Assembly (NCBI GenBank): GCA_021234155.1
Contig: JAJEKV010000028.1
Span: forward strand, 4,114,567-4,178,566
Origin: Isoetes taiwanensis
Taxonomy: Eukaryota; Streptophyta; Lycopodiopsida; Isoetales; Isoetaceae
Length of the DNA: 64,000 bases
Direction: 5' to 3'
Shown here: piece after piece, positions 24,008 to 33,874 of the stretch
Numbering within the stretch: position 1 is the stretch's first letter
Layout: each line of letters starts with the position of its first letter
Position numbers and translations under genes: made by a program
Notes under the pieces: generated by a model
Databases searched by the model: none
What the model was told of the DNA's origin: nothing
The model's input: only the letters and a program-made list of their open reading frames with translations

Positions 24008-25685
24008 ACAGTCTGGGCCGTAGGATCGATGGATCTGACGACTGTGGTAGTCCAGGGTACATTTCATTTAGAAATATATAGCATAATAACAGGGGGTTCC
24101 AGGGGGATTTGGTATGGAGATAATTCCTGAAACCATAGACCATAGTGTAAAACAATTGAATGGGTTATTATAATAGATTTAAAATAAAAAATAATCATGT
24201 TAGCTTGGTGATTAGATTGGTCAAAGTAGTCTTATTAAGACATTGAGTTATTTTGGTAGAGGTTCGAGCCCTCGTATTTCATATTCTAAAACCTTAAGCA
24301 AAGCCGTATAGAGGCTCGATATTCCATCAAACCCTTAGGTGAACTCGTATTTCATATTTCAAAATCATAGGTGTCCCCAATCATAAATGACCATAAGTGA
24401 AATGAGAGGTGTCCAGAGGCTCCAACATACAGTTTGGGCTGTAGGATCGATGAATCTGACGACTGTGGTAGTCCAGGGTACATCTCGTTTAGAATATGTA
24501 GCACAATAACAGGGGGTTCCACAGGGATTTGGTATGGAGATATTACCTAAAACCATAGACTATATTCTAAAACAATTGAATGGGTTATTATAAAAAAAAT
24601 ATAGATTTAAAATAAAAAATAATCACGTTAGCCTGGTGATTAGATTGGTCATAGTAGTCTTATTAAGATATTGAGTTATTTTGGTAGAGGTTTGAGCCCC
24701 CGTATTTCATATTCTAAAACCTTAAGCGAAGCCGTATAGAGGCACGATATTCCATCAAACCCTTAGGCGAACTCGTATTTCATATTTGAAAATCATAGGT
24801 GCCCCCAATCATAAATGACCATAAGTAAAATGAGAGATGTCCAAAGGCTCCAACATACAGTCTGGGTCGTAGGATCGATGGATCCCACGACTGTGGTAGT
24901 TCAGGGTACATCTCATTTAGAAATATATAGCACAATAATAGAGGGGTTCCACGGGGATTTGGTATGGAGATAATTCCTGAAACGATAAACCATATTCTAA
25001 AACAATTGAATGGGTTATTATAAAAAAAAATATATATATACTAAAAATAAAAAATAATCACGTTAGCTTGGCGATTAGATTGGTCAAAGTAGTCTTATTA
25101 AGACATTGAGTTATTTTGGTAGAGGTTCGAGCCCCCGTATTTCATATTCTAAAACCTTAAGCAAAGCCATATAGAGGCTCGATATTCCATCAAACCCTTA
25201 GGTGAACTCGTATTTCATATTTCAAAATCATAGGCGCCCCCAATCATAAATGACCATAAGTGAAACGAGAGGTGTCCAAAGGCTCCAACATACAGTCTGG
25301 GTCGTAGGATCGATGGATCTGATGATTGTGGTAGTCCATGGTACATCTCTTGAAATGAGAGGTGTCCAAAGGCTCCAACATACAAGGCTGTAGGATCGAT
25401 GGATCTGACGATTGTGGTAGTCCACGGTACATCTCGTTTAGAATATGTAGCACAATAACAGGGGGTTCCAGGGGGATTTGATATGGAGATAATTCTTGAA
25501 ACCATAGACCATATCCTAAAACAATTGAATGGGTTATTATAAAAAGAATATAGATTTAAAATAAAAAAAACAATCACGTTAGCTTGGTGATTAGATTGGT
25601 CAAAGAAGTCTTATTAAAACATTGATTTATTTTGTTAGAGGTTCGAGCCCCCGTATTTCATATTATAAAACCTTGCGAAGCCGTA

Positions 25686-25785
25686 TAGAATAGAATAGAA
25701 TAGAATAGTTTTTTTAACGTCCACGAAGACCAATAGGTCATGGGACCCATACAATGGGCTAGTACAATCATTACTACTAGGAGCT
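25686..25785. repeat. Insertion with short TAGAA tract in the last array unit
   Basis: The last unit is interrupted by about 100 bp starting with five copies of TAGAA followed by a T-run and a stretch (CGTCCACGAAGACC…) not found in sister units. The pentamer is the same as that of the large microsatellite at 17.85 kb. Confidence 0.6.
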
Positions 25786-25970
25786 CGATATTCCATCAAA
25801 ACCTTAGACGAAGTCGTATTTCATATTTCAAAATCATAGGCGTCCCCAGTCATAAATGATTATAAGCGAAATGAAAGGTGTCCAGAGGCTCCAACATACA
25901 GTCTGGGCCGTAGGATCGACGGATCCGATGGCTGTGGTAGTCCAGAGTACATCTCGTTTAGAATATCTAG

Positions 25971-26072
25971 CTGAATATCTGGACAAGAGATCATACAATA
26001 TTGTAAATTTTCTTCTACTCCTCCACAAACAGGACAAGTGGTGCTCACTTCATTTTTGAATTTATGTACCAC
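25971..26072 (-). pseudogene. Fragment of a LINE zinc-binding domain
   Basis: The minus strand reads VHKFKNEVSTTCPVCGGVEE followed by NLQYCMISCPDIQ, the Cys-rich zinc-binding motif at the end of plant LINE ORF2 (family zf-RVT). It is only about 34 codons, abuts the end of the tandem array, and its sequence differs from the other LINE tails here, so it comes from a different subfamily. Confidence 0.65.
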
Positions 26073-26074
26073 CT

Positions 26075-26880
26075 TATACCCTCAAGGCCCCATAATGTCA
26101 TGCATTGCTTACGTTCACAATAAGCATTTCAAGTTGAAGTTGTTTGTCAATGTTGGTAAAAGTTTAGCTACATATGTCATTGTGTAGTATAAGGTTGCAT
26201 GTTGTGGAGTGTAAGATTGTGTAATGGGCAATGCATATAGTGCATATTGGAATATTATCATTATCATTGAATGGTAACACTTCCATGTACAACACAACAA
26301 ATAGTTGTCAACACATAGGTCAGTTAGCACAAGTAGTGTACCATATAGTAGGCTTTTTTATTTGTAGAGCAAACTTGCAGCAAGAAAGTTGTGTTTGACT
26401 CTGGAGGCTTGGGGGCTACATAGAGTTGTCTCTCAAAAGAAGGGCAAATTGAATAAGGAGGCAATCACCTTTTCAAAATCTGCTTCCAGCTTCAACATAT
26501 TTGCTGCAAGCAAGCTTCACCCCAATATCCTTGCTACATCTAGTTTCAGAGGTAGTTGAGTTCCAAGTTCCAAAAAGACCTCTTTTTTAGCCGGTGGAGA
26601 AACAAAGGCATCTAACATAGAAAGCAACATTTTTTGTTGCAACAGAGAGTTGAACATCCGCTCCTTGTAATGAAGGAATCTATATAAATCAGAAACTATA
26701 CTAGAGGAACAAGGTGCTGCGCATGGAGGGTTGCCCTCCATGGCCGGAGGGTGAAGTGGCTTAAATCAATATTCAAAGTCATGTTTTTACAATAAATCAA
26801 AATTGCTACTTGAAAAGAATAGAGTACTTAATACCATAACTTTATGAAGTAAAATGTAACATGAGCGCAGGTAAAATACT
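26075..26880. other. No feature firmly recognised
   Basis: An open frame on the minus strand (26517-26741, with FLHYKERMFNSLLQQKM) has no motif I know and no partner exon. Confidence 0.35.
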
Positions 26881-26959
26881 TGTTTCATAAATTTAATACA
26901 TAAGCACAAGCAAACATTAACAAAAATGGACTTTTAAAGTTCAAATCTAAGATGCATGT

Positions 26960-27109
26960 ATAAACACCAAAACCACCCCTACCCAAGGACTTTTGCTCAT
27001 TGAAATTCCTTGTGGCATTTCGCAACACTTGTATTGAAATTACAAGGTTTCCACCTTCAACAACTTGTACATAACTAGGAGCATTATTTAGGACCATTAT
27101 TCTGCCCAC
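26960..27109 (-). pseudogene. Receptor-like kinase fragment (TMK-like)
   Basis: The minus strand reads [20 protein letters not shown] followed by [11 protein letters not shown]. This matches the juxtamembrane-to-kinase junction of TMK-type leucine-rich-repeat receptor kinases, ending at the glycine-rich ATP loop (GxGxFG). After GGFGV the frame is lost, where the family continues with V-Y-K-G. The extracellular LRRs, the membrane segment and the rest of the kinase are absent, so this is a scrap without activity. It lies just beyond the broken 3' end of the sucrose-phosphate synthase pseudogene on the same strand. Confidence 0.7.
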
Positions 27110-27319
27110 TAGTCATGTTATATGTATTCAAAATATATTCTTTTGTGATGATTATAAACTGCAACAATTCAAAATATATTCTTTTGTGATGATTATAAAC
27201 TGCAACAGACAAAACATGTAATGACATCAAGAACAGATAAGACCTTGACTTTGAAAAAGCATCTGATGTAGTTGAATCAAGATATATTTACCCGCCAATT
27301 CTTGACCTATGACAAAAAC

Positions 27320-27375
27320 ACACCAAAACACAGGGCCCATTATTAACACCACACCAAAACACAGGGCCCATTATT
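27320..27375. repeat. 25-bp direct duplication at the broken 3' end of SPS
   Basis: A 25-bp sequence containing ACAGGGCCCATTATT occurs at 27320-27344 and 27351-27375, six bases apart. It lies where SPS similarity ends, so it may be a repair scar. Confidence 0.8.
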
Positions 27376-30300
27376 GTTTCATTTACAGATGCACCAGGGT
27401 AGTAAAGCTGGCTTCCACTGCTGCATATAAGAGCATCAAAATCTTTCACTGCTATGCCTTCAGAAGTTACCATATAGCATATGAATGGTTTCTCTGAGTG
27501 TCAAAGCTGTTGCTAATACAAATCCAGTAGAACGACCAGTGTTATCGAGCTTCACAGCTTTGAAAACTTCTTGTATAACATTTGACATTTCTTTTGCAGG
27601 ATATGCACCCTCGCTGTAACTGTCAACAGCAATGACGGACAATCTTCGTCTCCTCCATAACATTGGTACCTGTTCACAGTCTGACCATTGACTTGAACAT
27701 ATCTTTCACCTGAACCATGCTTGTTCTCATTTTCTTCTTTGGTTCCCTGTTTATGCTTTTCATAGGCCTCCTTAACCTGGTCTGCTGTCCTATCAGTGCC
27801 TCGAAGAATCTTCTCTAACAGGGAACTACAGAGAGACCCTCTTTCCCCATCATCAGACAGATGAAGAGAAAGATCTTGCACGTCCCTAAGAGAATCCCCT
27901 TGTGATTCAGCATCAGCATTGCCATTTGATTCTTCATTCTGCCATTGTGGATGCCTCATTCTACAAAGTGCAACCTTAGAAAGATAATTCGTGCAATGTT
28001 GAGGCCAAGAATACAGATGAATATTTTTTAGCCCATTGCGGCAGCAGTCTATCCACAAATTACGATCTGCTAAAAGCTTTAGCAACGCATCAGCAATCTC
28101 CTTCACATCATGTGGATTGACTAGGAGCCCATTGTTCAACCACTTTTCAGCACAGCATAAGAATTTCCAAATTTTCCATTAATAAAGTCTGTGGCAATGT
28201 CATTACCCTTTGAATGTCAACTGGTCCATCATTCCTTATGGCAACCATTGGTAATCCATGGGCAGCTGCCTGTCAGAGCAAAGCTTTCAAGCATAAAAAC
28301 TTGTTCTATTAATAAGGTCAATATAGTGAACATAGACATATAATAAATACCTCTATAGCCAAATGGCTCAACAAGAGCTAGATTGATAAACACTCCCTAA
28401 ACATCAGGATATGTTCAATGGTTAAGAAATAGAACATAAAAGAACCACGGTTGAAAACAAGGCCATTTCCAAACCAAAATCTACCTTGGTTTTTGCAGCA
28501 AGCTGGCATATATCAGGAACATCGGATTGTCGATGATGCTTTGAATAAGCCACCAAACCATAAAGATCATATTTCTCTATGAGCGTTAACATGGAAACCA
28601 ATACCTTAGCATTGGGAGAAGACATCTCCTCAATATCATCTCGGTTCCCCATGATTAGTGTCTGAAAAAGTAAATTTTAAAGATAATCCTTCAGCTTTCA
28701 GCTGCAATCTAATAATTAATAATGGAGAAGCTAAAGCATTTTGCAAACCATACAAGATTAGCCAGCTCCCACAAAGGTCGGCATTCACCAAACGCCCTCA
28801 ACAAATTTATGATGTTCTTCTTGGGGTCTGGGCGAGCTAAAGCCAGAATCATTGGCTTATGCTTATTTGTAAAGAAATCTGCATTTACACATATACATAA
28901 CGTTAATCACATTGGAAAATGACAATTTATGTGAAAAATTAATGTATACCCAGGTTTTTTTTTACCTCTGTCCAAATTGGTGGATCTGCTCTTGGTGAAA
29001 TAGGAGTTACAAAAGTAGCATCATTAGTTGCATAAACAGCAGCTTCTGCATCTCCCTCTATAACATCACAAGCATCTTTAACAATAACATTGTTGAAGTC
29101 TATTCCAGGTGGTATAACCTAAAACAACTTTCACATTAACATCAAAACTGACTTTCAAAAAGAACATACTGCCATGCGTGGCATATATCGGCCAAGACAA
29201 CTAACTCCACGCTTTTCCCTTGCTCTAAGAATTTTAGCAAGCTTGACATTGAAACCATCAACGCATAATTTTGTATGTAGCATTGATATCTTTCTTTAGA
29301 TTGACGCCCCTGCTTAAGCAATTGATCAAGTTTATTACGCCCTAGCAAATGTCTTGTGCGCACCATAGGTACATTCAATGCCCCTGATAATAAGGCGGCA
29401 ATATCACCAGCATCTGCATAATGTCCATATATTACATGAGGCCATATTGAATCTCCTGCACAGATTTGTTCTCCCAAGACTTTGGTCATATTCAAAATAT
29501 GGGCCATTGCAACATCCACAAATTCTTGAATATGTGGCGAGAGCAATTCTTTAAGCAAATACTTATCCCTTGGACCACATGGAATTCGCACAATGTATGC
29601 TCCACTGCTCTCTTCTACTTGTTCATCTGTATCATCTGACACAACTGACAACATTTCTGTAGGTTCCCCATAGCTCCAGTCCACATCTGGTGAAGAAATC
29701 TGCCATGTCAAGAGATCCATACGATAAACTTCAAGCACCATTGCCAAAGCTCTGGCAAATTGAACCACATATTTTATCTGCAGTGGTCTAGACCATAGTA
29801 AGAACTCTGTTATGCTGCATAGAACATATAAGGTTAAAGTTATATGATTCATAGGCAAAGATTATCGGAATCTCGTCCAAGTTCCATGTTCACCACGGAC
29901 CAGTCCATGCAAACTGCATACAACAAGTAGCTAAAGTAATCCACCAAAACGGGAAACCAGGAGCATGAAACTTAACTTTGAGAAATGACAAAAGAGAATC
30001 AGCTAGAAATTCCATTATTTTCATCCTTGTAGCACTATGAAATATAATCTTACAGCTGGTGAACCATCGTACCTTATCAAAACAATATATATACCTCCTT
30101 TCTTTATGCTGATCAATTGGTCTCTCCTTGGGTGCACTCTCTGCATGACCTGGTTCAAGTGAAATAACAGGCTTGCTTTGCAGTTCTGGCTGCTCCTTCT
30201 TCTTCTCTTTTTCACCTTCTGTACGTCTTCAGACATATCCTCTGTTGTGTCTTTATGCCCTTGTTCTCATTGATAGTAACATTTTGCTGACTGCTGTGCA

Positions 30301-30488
30301 TGTTCTAACTCAAACTGTCAAAAGAATGTAAATTTAATTGGTCAGCAACTAGGAAAGGGTTGAAAAAGGGACACTTAAAACAATACAGATAGTGCTACCT
30401 GTTTCTTCTTTCTGGTCAAGTTCCAAATTCTCCAACACAGGTTTTCAAGTCTTGCACTTCTTAGTTTAACATTCCTAGTAGCTGTAGC
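27370..30488 (-). pseudogene. SPS: Sucrose-phosphate synthase pseudogene
   Basis: Intact plant SPS (EC 2.4.1.14) makes sucrose-6-phosphate from UDP-glucose and fructose-6-phosphate in the cytosol. Exons read on the minus strand: 30488-30399 (ENLCWRIWNLTRKKKQ), 30314-30073, 29913-~29866 (HGLVRGE), 29777-29170 (SSPDVDWSYGEP, IWPHVIYGHYADAGD), 29118-28966 (VIPPGIDF), 28878-28754 ([10 protein letters not shown]), 28661-28485 (MGNRDDIEEMSS), 28396-28351, 28269-28207 and 28142 onward. Splice junctions are mostly canonical, so it descends from an intron-containing gene. Lesions: TGA at 30267-30269; a 2-nt deletion near 29889; a frameshift near 29293 plus loss of about 30 codons; a 7-nt deletion at the start of the 28878 exon; an 8-nt deletion near 28360 that destroys the E-x7-E motif; and frameshifts near 27670 and 27485. 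The first exon and the end of the phosphatase-like domain are missing. Confidence 0.9.
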
Positions 30489-31119
30489 CTATCCGAAAGA
30501 CAAAAAATAAACACGACTATTACTTTTACTAATTTAAACATATAAAGCACAATCATAATACTTTATTTCATTTAAGACGAAAGAGCTGGAGTAAAACTTG
30601 TGTTGAGATGATGATGGTGATAACCATTGGCTAATTGTAAACACAATAATAACTCGCCTTTCGGTTGAAATAAGGATTGTATTCATGTATTAGATATTGG
30701 TGGTAGTGATGACTTAAGAAGATAAAATAACAAACAGAAAGCAAATTGAAAGGAATTCTTGAACAGAGTGTGATTAAGCAAACAAGTACCAATCCTTCGT
30801 GGATAATTATTGCAAACCAGAGGACGTAGCTATCGCAAAATGCATCTTTGAGGAAACTCTCAGTTGCATGACTCTGATAAAGGTCGTCCATTCAAAATTT
30901 TGGGCAGAAGCTGCAATTTGCACTGGGGATTCTTCATGCTCGGTTCTCTAAACCTGTTTTTTTTTTTTAATTCATCAAAGCAAAACTGATTGGTTCTCTC
31001 TGTCCAGAACCAAAACCGATCAGTGATCATGTAAAACGGCCTAACCGAGCCAAAACAGGCCAGATCCCATCAGCCTGTGCCAAAGCCTGGTAAATTCAAC
31101 CAGACCTCCTCTGCACTCT

Positions 31120-31420
31120 CCTTCAATTCCGGCCATCTCCAACCAGAGAACCAGCTTGGCCAAAAAAGCACCTATCCAACGGTGTACCTAAATTCCAGTA
31201 ATATGTTTTCTGCCGATTGGAGCTTCGGACTGTCTTGCCACTTACTCGGTTGAAGCATCCCCCATCCAGAGCACAGAACCCAGCAGGTGACCGCCAGTTT
31301 ACAGGCAACAATAGGTTTGGAGCATTCACCAGCATATCCTAGGTATATTCCAGCATATACCTAGATATGCCACAAGGCCACATAAACGAGGGTTTGCCCC
31401 CTTAGGGGCAACCCAAAAAG
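31120..31420 (-). repeat. Dispersed repeat, copy A
   Basis: Read on the minus strand, the segment begins with GGGTTGCCCCTAAGG and then GGGCAAACCCTCG, followed by a run of TATGC-type motifs and GTAAACTG-CGGTCA. The same order appears on the plus strand at 63637-64000. The first ~200 bp align well and then diverge. The start contains the palindrome TTGCCCC-TAAGGGGCAA. The element class is unknown. Confidence 0.65.
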
Positions 31421-31844
31421 AAGTTCAGAAAGATGTATATCAATGGCCATTGAAAAGACATGAAGGGAGTTAGAATAAAAAAATAAATAAAATCAACAAA
31501 AGCTGAAGGCTTAGTCTAAAGTGCATGCACCAAGAATCCAAAGCCTACGAGCTTATACGTGAGCTATTGCAAAGGCATAACAGTTAATCTCCAATTTTGA
31601 CAAAGAGGCAATCTCGAAAAGATGCACGTAGCAGGTCATTGAAAGAAAAGTTGATTTGAAGAATCCATGTCCAAGTACTACGTCTCCTCTTCGCCACAAA
31701 AGAAGTGGTTTCTTAAGAAGACATTGCATGCAAATTAGACTATTGACAAAGGGCATTGTGTGATGGGCTTGGCTGGTTCTGAGCATCAACTGGAGGAAAG
31801 CTTTATTAGCTTGGGGTATGGAGAGTTAACACAAGCTTCCATCA

Positions 31845-32100
31845 CCGAAATAAACTCATTCCATGCCACATTTCCACATATGCATGATGGCTTCAACTGC
31901 TGCTTCTAGAAGTGGAACTTTAATTACGTGCCGCCTACTATAAACGGCTTAGAGGCTCTTCACAACACAGAAATCCATTACCAAAATAAACTCATGCCAT
32001 GCCACATTTCTGCATATGCATGATGGCTTCAACTGCTGCTTCTAGAAGTGAAACTTTAATTGCATGCCACCTATAATAAAAGACTCCGAGCTTCTTCATG
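31845..32100. repeat. Tandem duplication, ~135-bp unit, two copies
   Basis: Two adjacent copies share AATAAACTCAT, CATGCCACATTTC and GATGGCTTCAACTGCTGCTT, with a few substitutions between them. There is no coding sign. Confidence 0.85.
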
Positions 32101-33844
32101 CGCATTACAATAATAGTTGTCATCAAACTATCTTGACAAAGATGTAACACTTACCAATGAAACAGAGAATGTATCAACTCTTACATAAATTGCAGGGACC
32201 ATCTAGCCAAACAACCCCTCAGTTATGCAATAGTCATCGTGCTTAATAAGTGATGTAAAAAAGAAAAGATAGCTCTGAATGAATGAAGAGCAGAGAGCTC
32301 ATGAAATTGAACTTATTAAATTGAACAGATAATGTTCCTAAATTGCCCCTTTGCAGCCCAGTAAATGCATGTAAGAACTTCCTTCATAAGACTTGGACCA
32401 TTAATAAAGCTTCATAGAAACAAATTAACTAAGAAATAGATAAAAAAAAAATTGTAATGCAACTGGGAGGAAGGAATGGACATACTATCCATAGTCTAAA
32501 TGACAGAGCTTTTGATTCTCATATCACTTGCTAATAGTTGCACTTTACAATAAAAACATCAGCACATTATGCCACCTCACAGTTCAGCCATCTGAATAAA
32601 ATGCTTGGCGTGCCGCAAACAGGCTGCCCTTAGCAGGATGTCAGCAAAATGTGTTAAAAGAGTGGAATCTCTTTACCACGGCAATTTATGGCGAGCAAAG
32701 TCACAGCAAAGATGAAGGCAGCAAGAAAGGTCATTCAAAATGGAAACAACTCTTGAAAGAGACAGGCAATCGATAGAGATGCATTGTTGAAAAATATAAA
32801 GTAGTATTGAAAGATAGAAGTTGAAAGTGCAATACAAAATGAAAGCACATTGTCAGAAGAAATAGGAAAATGTATTCAAGCTGAAAGGGCATTAGCTGAG
32901 AACTAGAAAAAATAAAAGCATTAGAGGAAGAACTAGAGAAAAGAAAGACGACAATGGAAGAAAAATGAAAAGAAGCAAACCGAAATACGTCAGTGGAAAA
33001 GGTAAGAAAGTGTGGAAAGATCATCCAAGCTTAGTGTTTGGTAAGTTCCAACTCTATACCTAAGCCATGCACTAGGACCTGGATTGAGAAATGCCATAAT
33101 ATAAAGAGGGCAGAGGCTCGAGAGAAGAAGCACCATTTCTGGCAGAGAGTTGCCTAAAATCCTTAAGCTAGAATGGTACAGTTCCTAGGCATATTAAGGT
33201 CATGAATTTAGAGTACAATAACCAAGCAAGTGAGGGTTTAGCTCCCCAAGACAGGCGGGAAAGAAGCAGGAAAAGGCTCGAACGATCCGATCCGATCCCT
33301 CCGTCACCCCATAATGAAAGACTTCCGTGGGTGATCTCGTCCAGATCAATCTCTTGATGAATCTCTTGGTTAGATCGGCAAACAGAGTTTCGCGGGGAAT
33401 GCTTCTCCATGTGGCGAAACGTGAGCATTCGGCACAAATTTTTTTTGTTACGGCCAGCTGACCCTTAAAAATGCCAAAGGCACCGCCACGTTGGCATAAA
33501 AATTTTAAGTGCCAGGGTTCGTGGAACATATTGTTGCGGACGAATGTATGACTTGTAAGTTTTGTAGTGGCTATAATATTAAAATTAAGTTTTAATTGCT
33601 ATAGTCGAATCTCACCCTAAAAAAATAAAAAAAATCTCTGAAAAAAAAAGTGGAAAAGGCGAAAGATGCTATGTACCCAACCGACAAAAATGCAAGAGAT
33701 TTTGCCAGAATTTAAGCAGATAACTAGCTCCAATCCAGAATGCCAGCCACCGAAAAGCTTGTTCAATAATTACAAAAGTCCAAATGGTCCTTTCTATTAT
33801 TCAGTATGGAGTTGTGTCTTTCTTAGATAGATTTCTCTGTTTCT

Positions 33845-33866
33845 CTTTTTTTTTTTTTTTTTTTCT
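33845..33866 (+). other. Poly(T)/pyrimidine tract before the alpha-galactosidase start
   Basis: A run of about 20 T, within a longer CT-rich stretch, ends about ten bases before the ATG at 33875. It would lie in the 5' leader or core promoter. Confidence 0.5.
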
Positions 33867-33874
33867 CTTCGACG

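Larger units (their letters stand above)
21270..25975 (+). repeat. Tandem array of seven ~420-bp tRNA-like (SINE-like) units
   Basis: The same unit starts with TAGCTTGGTGA at about 21297, 21713, 22425, 24201, 24629, 25064 and 25580. The period is 416-435 bp once the insertions are removed. About 68 bp after each start lies GGTTCGAGCCC, a perfect match to the RNA polymerase III B box; the start itself resembles an A box. Units end in A/T-rich stretches (AATATAGATTTAAAATAA). Unit 4 has CCCTCG and unit 5 GGTTTGAG in the B-box region, so decay is modest. Unit 6 carries an internal ~85-bp duplication (25261-25435). This may be a SINE amplified head to tail, or a satellite born from one. Confidence 0.75.
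30490..33870. other. Intergenic region between SPS pseudogene and alpha-galactosidase
   Basis: No supported gene. It contains the dispersed repeat at 31.1-31.4 kb and a tandem duplication at 31.85-32.1 kb (listed separately). The minus-strand ORFs at 33168-33529 and 30631-30891 show no family motif. Neither fits the missing first exon of SPS. Confidence 0.5.

Noticed and set aside
30631-30891. Candidate first exon of SPS (DDLYQSHATESFL…)
   Set aside because: No match to the expected N-terminal segment of the enzyme and no donor in the right phase.
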